64,000 bases of DNA from positions 1-64,000 of the forward strand of contig NZ_FXUL01000029.1 of assembly GCF_900182955.1 (NCBI RefSeq), read 5' to 3'. The notes under the pieces are model-generated. The model had not been told where the DNA came from, did no database searches, and worked only from the letters and a program-made list of their open reading frames with translations. This stretch comes from Noviherbaspirillum suwonense (GTDB lineage: Bacteria; Pseudomonadota; Gammaproteobacteria; Burkholderiales; Burkholderiaceae_D). Both the position numbers and the translations under genes were made by a program. Position 1 is the stretch's first letter; every line of letters starts with the position of its first letter. Shown here piece by piece: positions 61,098 to 64,000 of this stretch.

Positions 61098-62813
61098 TTA
61101 CATGCGCGCCGGCGCGGAAACGCCGATCAGCGCGAGGCCGTTGCGCAGGACCTGGCGGGTCGCCACCAGCAGCGCCAGCCGCGCCATGCGGGTCGGCAGG
61201 TCGTCCACCAGCACCCGCTCGGCATTGTAGTAGCTGTGCAGTTCGCCGGCCAGGTCGCGCAGGTAGAACGCCACCTGGTGCGGGCCCAGCTCTTCCATCG
61301 CCTTCTGCAGCGCATCCGGGTATTCGGCCAGCCTTGCCAGCAGCGCGGCTTCGCGCGGCGCGGTCAGCGGCGACAGGTCGACATCGGCCAGGGTCGCTTC
61401 GTCGCCATTCCACTGCGCCAGCACCGAGCAGATCCGGGCATGCGCATACTGCACGTAGTACACCGGGTTTTCGTCGGACTGCGCCAGCGCCAGGTCGACG
61501 TCGAACACGAACTCGGTGTCAGCCTTGCGCGAGATGAGGAAGAAGCGCACCGCGTCGCGGCCGCGGGTCAGGTCGCGCGGCGCGCTGTCGACGGCCTCGC
61601 CGGCCGACCACTCGATCAGGTCGCGCAGCGTGACGTAGGAGCCGGCGCGCTTGGAGATCTTCACTTCCTCGCCGTTGCGCATCACCGTCACCATCTTGTG
61701 CAGCACATAGTCCGGGTAGCCCTGCGGTATGCCGACGCCGGCCGCCTGCAGGCCGGCGCGCACGCGGGCGATGGTGCCGTGATGGTCGCTGCCCTGGACA
61801 TTGATCACCTTGTGGAAGCCGCGCTCCCACTTGGTGATGTGGTACGCGACGTCCGGCACGAAATAGGTGTAGGTGCCGTCGGACTTCTTCATCACCCGGT
61901 CCTTGTCGTCGCCGTAGTCGGTGGTGCGCAGCCACAGCGCGCCGTCCTGCTCGTAGGTCTTGCCGGCGGCCACCAGCGCGGCGACCGTGCGCTCGACCCG
62001 GCCGTCGGTGTACAGCGAGGACTCCAGGTAATAGTTGTCGAATGCGACGCCGAAGGCGTTCAAATCGAGGTCCTGCTCGCGCCGCAGGTAGGCCACCGCA
62101 AAGCGGCGTATCGAGTCGAGGTCGGCGGCGTCGCCGCTGGCGGCGATATCGCCGATGCTGTCGCCGGCGAGGAAGTCGCGGGCGATGTCGGCGATGTAGT
62201 CGCCGTTGTATGCGCTCTCCGGCCAGGATGCGTCGCCGGGCTTGTGGCCCTGGGCGCGCGCCTGCACCGAATTGGCCAGCGTGGCGATCTGCACGCCGGC
62301 GTCGTTGTAGTAGAACTCACGGGTCACGTCATAGCCCTGCGAGGTCAGCAGCGCCGCCATCGCGTCGCCCAGCGCGCCCTGGCGGCCGTGGCCCACGTGC
62401 AGCGGGCCGGTCGGGTTGGCCGACACGAACTCGACGAGCACCCGCTGGCCGGCGCCGTGCTCGCCGCGGCCGTACGCATTCCCCTGCTTCATGATCTCGG
62501 CGACCACCGCCTGCCGCGACTGCGCCGACAGGCGCAGGTTGATGAAGCCCGGCCCGGCAATTTCCACCGCGTCCACCAGCCCGGCGCGCGCCGGATCGGC
62601 CATCACCGCGGCCGCCAGCGCTTCGGCCAGCTGGCGCGGATTCTTTTTCAGCGGCTTGGCCAGCTGGAGCGCGATATTGCAGGCGACGTCGCCGTGGGAC
62701 GGGTCGCGCGGACGCTCCAGCACCACGTTGGGCTGCAGGCCGGAGTCGGCAAGCAAGGGAGTCAGCGCGGCGCGAAACAGGGAAATGATCTGGTTTTTTT
62801 GTATGGCTAGCAT
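61098..62813 (-). CDS. argS: Arginyl-tRNA synthetase
   Basis: 571 residues. Class Ia catalytic signature [18 protein letters not shown] (HIGH box as HVGH). Arginine and tRNA domains are in order. A KMSKS equivalent is reduced to ISKRAG, as usual for ArgRS. The C-terminal DALR anticodon domain contains [12 protein letters not shown] and ends [10 protein letters not shown]. It charges tRNA-Arg. It heads the leftward argS-SPOR-dsbA operon. Confidence 0.97.
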   Translation of the reverse strand: MLAIQKNQIISLFRAALTPLLADSGLQPNVVLERPRDPSHGDVACNIALQLAKPLKKNPRQLAEALAAAVMADPARAGLVDAVEIAGPGFINLRLSAQSRQAVVAEIMKQGNAYGRGEHGAGQRVLVEFVSANPTGPLHVGHGRQGALGDAMAALLTSQGYDVTREFYYNDAGVQIATLANSVQARAQGHKPGDASWPESAYNGDYIADIARDFLAGDSIGDIAASGDAADLDSIRRFAVAYLRREQDLDLNAFGVAFDNYYLESSLYTDGRVERTVAALVAAGKTYEQDGALWLRTTDYGDDKDRVMKKSDGTYTYFVPDVAYHITKWERGFHKVINVQGSDHHGTIARVRAGLQAAGVGIPQGYPDYVLHKMVTVMRNGEEVKISKRAGSYVTLRDLIEWSAGEAVDSAPRDLTRGRDAVRFFLISRKADTEFVFDVDLALAQSDENPVYYVQYAHARICSVLAQWNGDEATLADVDLSPLTAPREAALLARLAEYPDALQKAMEELGPHQVAFYLRDLAGELHSYYNAERVLVDDLPTRMARLALLVATRQVLRNGLALIGVSAPARM

Positions 62814-62882
62814 GGCGTTCGATCGACGCGGGCGGCCGCCCGCAGTGTGCTTAAACGGCTGATTATACTGGCTGGGCCGGGC

Positions 62883-63305
62883 TTAACTGCCGGGAGTGGC
62901 GTCCGGATTAACGGCGGCCGGCGGATAAGTTTCCAGGAATTCATGCAGGCGGAATGCGTCGGTCTCCCACGGCTGGCCGGACAGTCGCTGCGGATCCAGC
63001 CAGAGGTAGGTCCAGGCGCTGACGTGCTCGCCGCTGACCAGCACCACCTGCAGCGCATCGCGCCGGTACTCGGGGCCCTCGAATGCGTCGAGCCGGGCGA
63101 TGTCCACCGCGCTGACATCCCGGTACAGCCGCCCTGCCACCTGCGCGCCCGGCGTCGCCACTACGCCCGGATAGCTGAGGCCGGTCAGCGCGTGCCGCTG
63201 GTGATGGTCCAGCAGCGCCGGTTCCGAGGGGTAGCGGCCGGTCACCACCTGGCACCAGACCTCGTCGAACATCAGCGACCCATAAGTAAAAATATTGCCG
63301 TTCAC
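62883..63305 (-). CDS. Gamma-glutamylcyclotransferase-like protein (GGCT fold)
   Basis: 140 residues. The substrate loop is YGSLMFDEVW at 8-17, and the catalytic Glu region is DAFEGPEYRRDAL. The beta-barrel ends in WTYLWLD. A small cytosolic AIG2/GGCT-like fold; substrates in bacteria are usually unknown. It is divergent from the TRAP binding-protein gene. Confidence 0.88.
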   Translation of the reverse strand: MNGNIFTYGSLMFDEVWCQVVTGRYPSEPALLDHHQRHALTGLSYPGVVATPGAQVAGRLYRDVSAVDIARLDAFEGPEYRRDALQVVLVSGEHVSAWTYLWLDPQRLSGQPWETDAFRLHEFLETYPPAAVNPDATPGS

Positions 63306-63393
63306 GATACGTCCTTTCTTTCCTTGCAGTGGAGGCGCGGACCCTTCCGCGCCGGTGCGCTTTGTGTTGCGCGTTGCCGAGGCTGTACTATAT

Positions 63394-63408
63394 AGTTGTA
63401 ATACAACT
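63394..63408. promoter_or_regulatory. Palindromic operator upstream of the TRAP gene
   Basis: AGTTGTA-A-TACAACT, a perfect 7-bp inverted repeat with one central base, 49 bases ahead of the TRAP binding-protein start and overlapping a TATATAG -10-like sequence. The TTGTAnTACAA form resembles GntR/FadR-subfamily operators, regulators that often control TRAP carboxylate transporters. Confidence 0.6.
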
Positions 63409-63456
63409 TACAAACCACGTTCCATGAACGTATACAGAACGATACAGGAGACTTGC

Positions 63457-64000
63457 ATGACCTCATTCCGACTTGGCGCCACCGCGCTCGCACTCGCGCT
63501 GGCCGCCGGCTTTTCCTCGATGGCCGCGGCACAGACCACGATGCGCATCAGCGTCTCGATCCCGCAGAACTCGCACCAGGGCGTGGCGATCGACACGTTT
63601 GCCAAGGAAGTGGACAAGCGCACCGGCGGCCGCTACAAGATACAGCCTTTCTATTCCGGCTCGCTGGGCGCGGAGCGCGAGGCGACCGAGGCGGTGCAGC
63701 TGGGCACCCAGGAACTGACGTTTACCTCCACCGGCCCGGTGCCCAACTTCGTGCCCGACGTGAAAATCCTCGACGTGCCTTTCCTGTTCCGCGACTACGC
63801 CCATGCGCGCGCGGTGCTGGACGGCCCGATCGGCCAGGACCTGCTGCAGAAATTCGATGCGCGCGGCATCAAGGCGCTGGCCTGGGGCGAAAACGGTTTC
63901 CGCCACATGACCAACAGCAAGCGCGCGGTCAACGGGCCGGACGACCTCAAGGGCCTGAAGATGCGCACCATGGAAAACCCGGTCCACGTGCAGGCCTACA
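63457..64000 (+). CDS. dctP: TRAP transporter substrate-binding protein DctP (partial)
   Basis: First 181 residues; the gene runs off the window. CAGGAG ribosome site. Sec signal peptide (MTSFRLGATALALALAAGFSSMAAAQ). The mature part follows the DctP pattern: TMRISVSIPQNSHQGVAIDTFAKEVDKRTGGRYKIQPFYSGSLGAEREATEAVQLG, then KALAWGENGFRHMTNSKRAVNGPDDLKGLKMRTMENP. The Arg in MRT binds a carboxylate, so C4-dicarboxylates or related acids are likely substrates. DctQ and DctM should follow outside the window. Confidence 0.92.
   Translation, partial: MTSFRLGATALALALAAGFSSMAAAQTTMRISVSIPQNSHQGVAIDTFAKEVDKRTGGRYKIQPFYSGSLGAEREATEAVQLGTQELTFTSTGPVPNFVPDVKILDVPFLFRDYAHARAVLDGPIGQDLLQKFDARGIKALAWGENGFRHMTNSKRAVNGPDDLKGLKMRTMENPVHVQAY

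Overview
The window looks like a chromosomal segment of a GC-rich betaproteobacterium, most likely Burkholderiales of the Oxalobacteraceae type. The grounds are the codon bias, the LiuR-aceK arrangement, the betaproteobacterial OtsA with a membrane domain, and the SPOR-dsbA-SDR block behind argS. The genus is inference. No rRNA, tRNA, CRISPR array, integrase or transposase gene was seen.

Layout. 1-480: a structured repeat element (copy 1). 480-1702: a small acidic protein resembling a CesT-family type III secretion chaperone, coupled by ATGA to a hydrophobic orphan protein (candidate chaperone/effector pair). 1989-6532: housekeeping and stress genes (zinc alcohol dehydrogenase, SRPBCC protein, cupin, voltage-gated cation channel, PhyH dioxygenase). 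6620-12489: an accessory block with a small peptide gene and two large orphan proteins that start alike, each next to a decayed copy of the 3' end of a ROK sugar-kinase gene. The intact ROK gene heads leftward at 12509. 12509-18349: a four-gene overlapping operon otsA-otsB-GH15-ROK for trehalose and glucan metabolism.

18680-28973 is the most striking region. A visibly AT-rich island carries a secreted Cys-rich protein and, 9 bp later, the N-terminus of a 1415-residue RTX protein. That N-terminus is a lytic-transglycosylase-like domain. At about 20360 the same reading frame turns GC-rich and continues as RTX repeats, a C39/papain-like domain and more RTX. A complete type I secretion system (HlyB-, HlyD- and TolC-like) follows. 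I read this as a peptidoglycan-cleaving exported toxin with a cognate periplasmic protector, assembled by swapping the toxin head onto a resident RTX/T1SS chassis.

29146-39242: a Crp/Fnr-family regulator divergent from an acyl-CoA synthetase and a complete branched-chain-type ABC importer (LivG, H, M, substrate-binding protein, LivF), ending with a second CoA ligase of the PaaK type. The set probably imports and activates a carboxylic acid. Two inverted copies of the structured repeat interrupt this operon at 36230-37090. Base changes between copies are compensatory in four hairpins.

39279-43987 holds two paralogous orphan proteins (one with a left-handed beta-helix insert) around a DUF1330 gene. 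44237-56109 is a long leftward set that runs from aceK through thiolase, acyl-CoA dehydrogenase, small redox proteins, bioB, ghrA and HMG-CoA lyase to an MBL hydrolase. A MerR-family LiuR-like regulator lies beside it, and two near-identical 16-bp palindromes fit LiuR operators. 56260-64000 carries an MBL hydrolase, a small helix-turn-helix protein, a BtuF-like protein, an SDR, dsbA, a SPOR protein, argS, a gamma-glutamylcyclotransferase-like protein and the start of a TRAP transporter binding protein.
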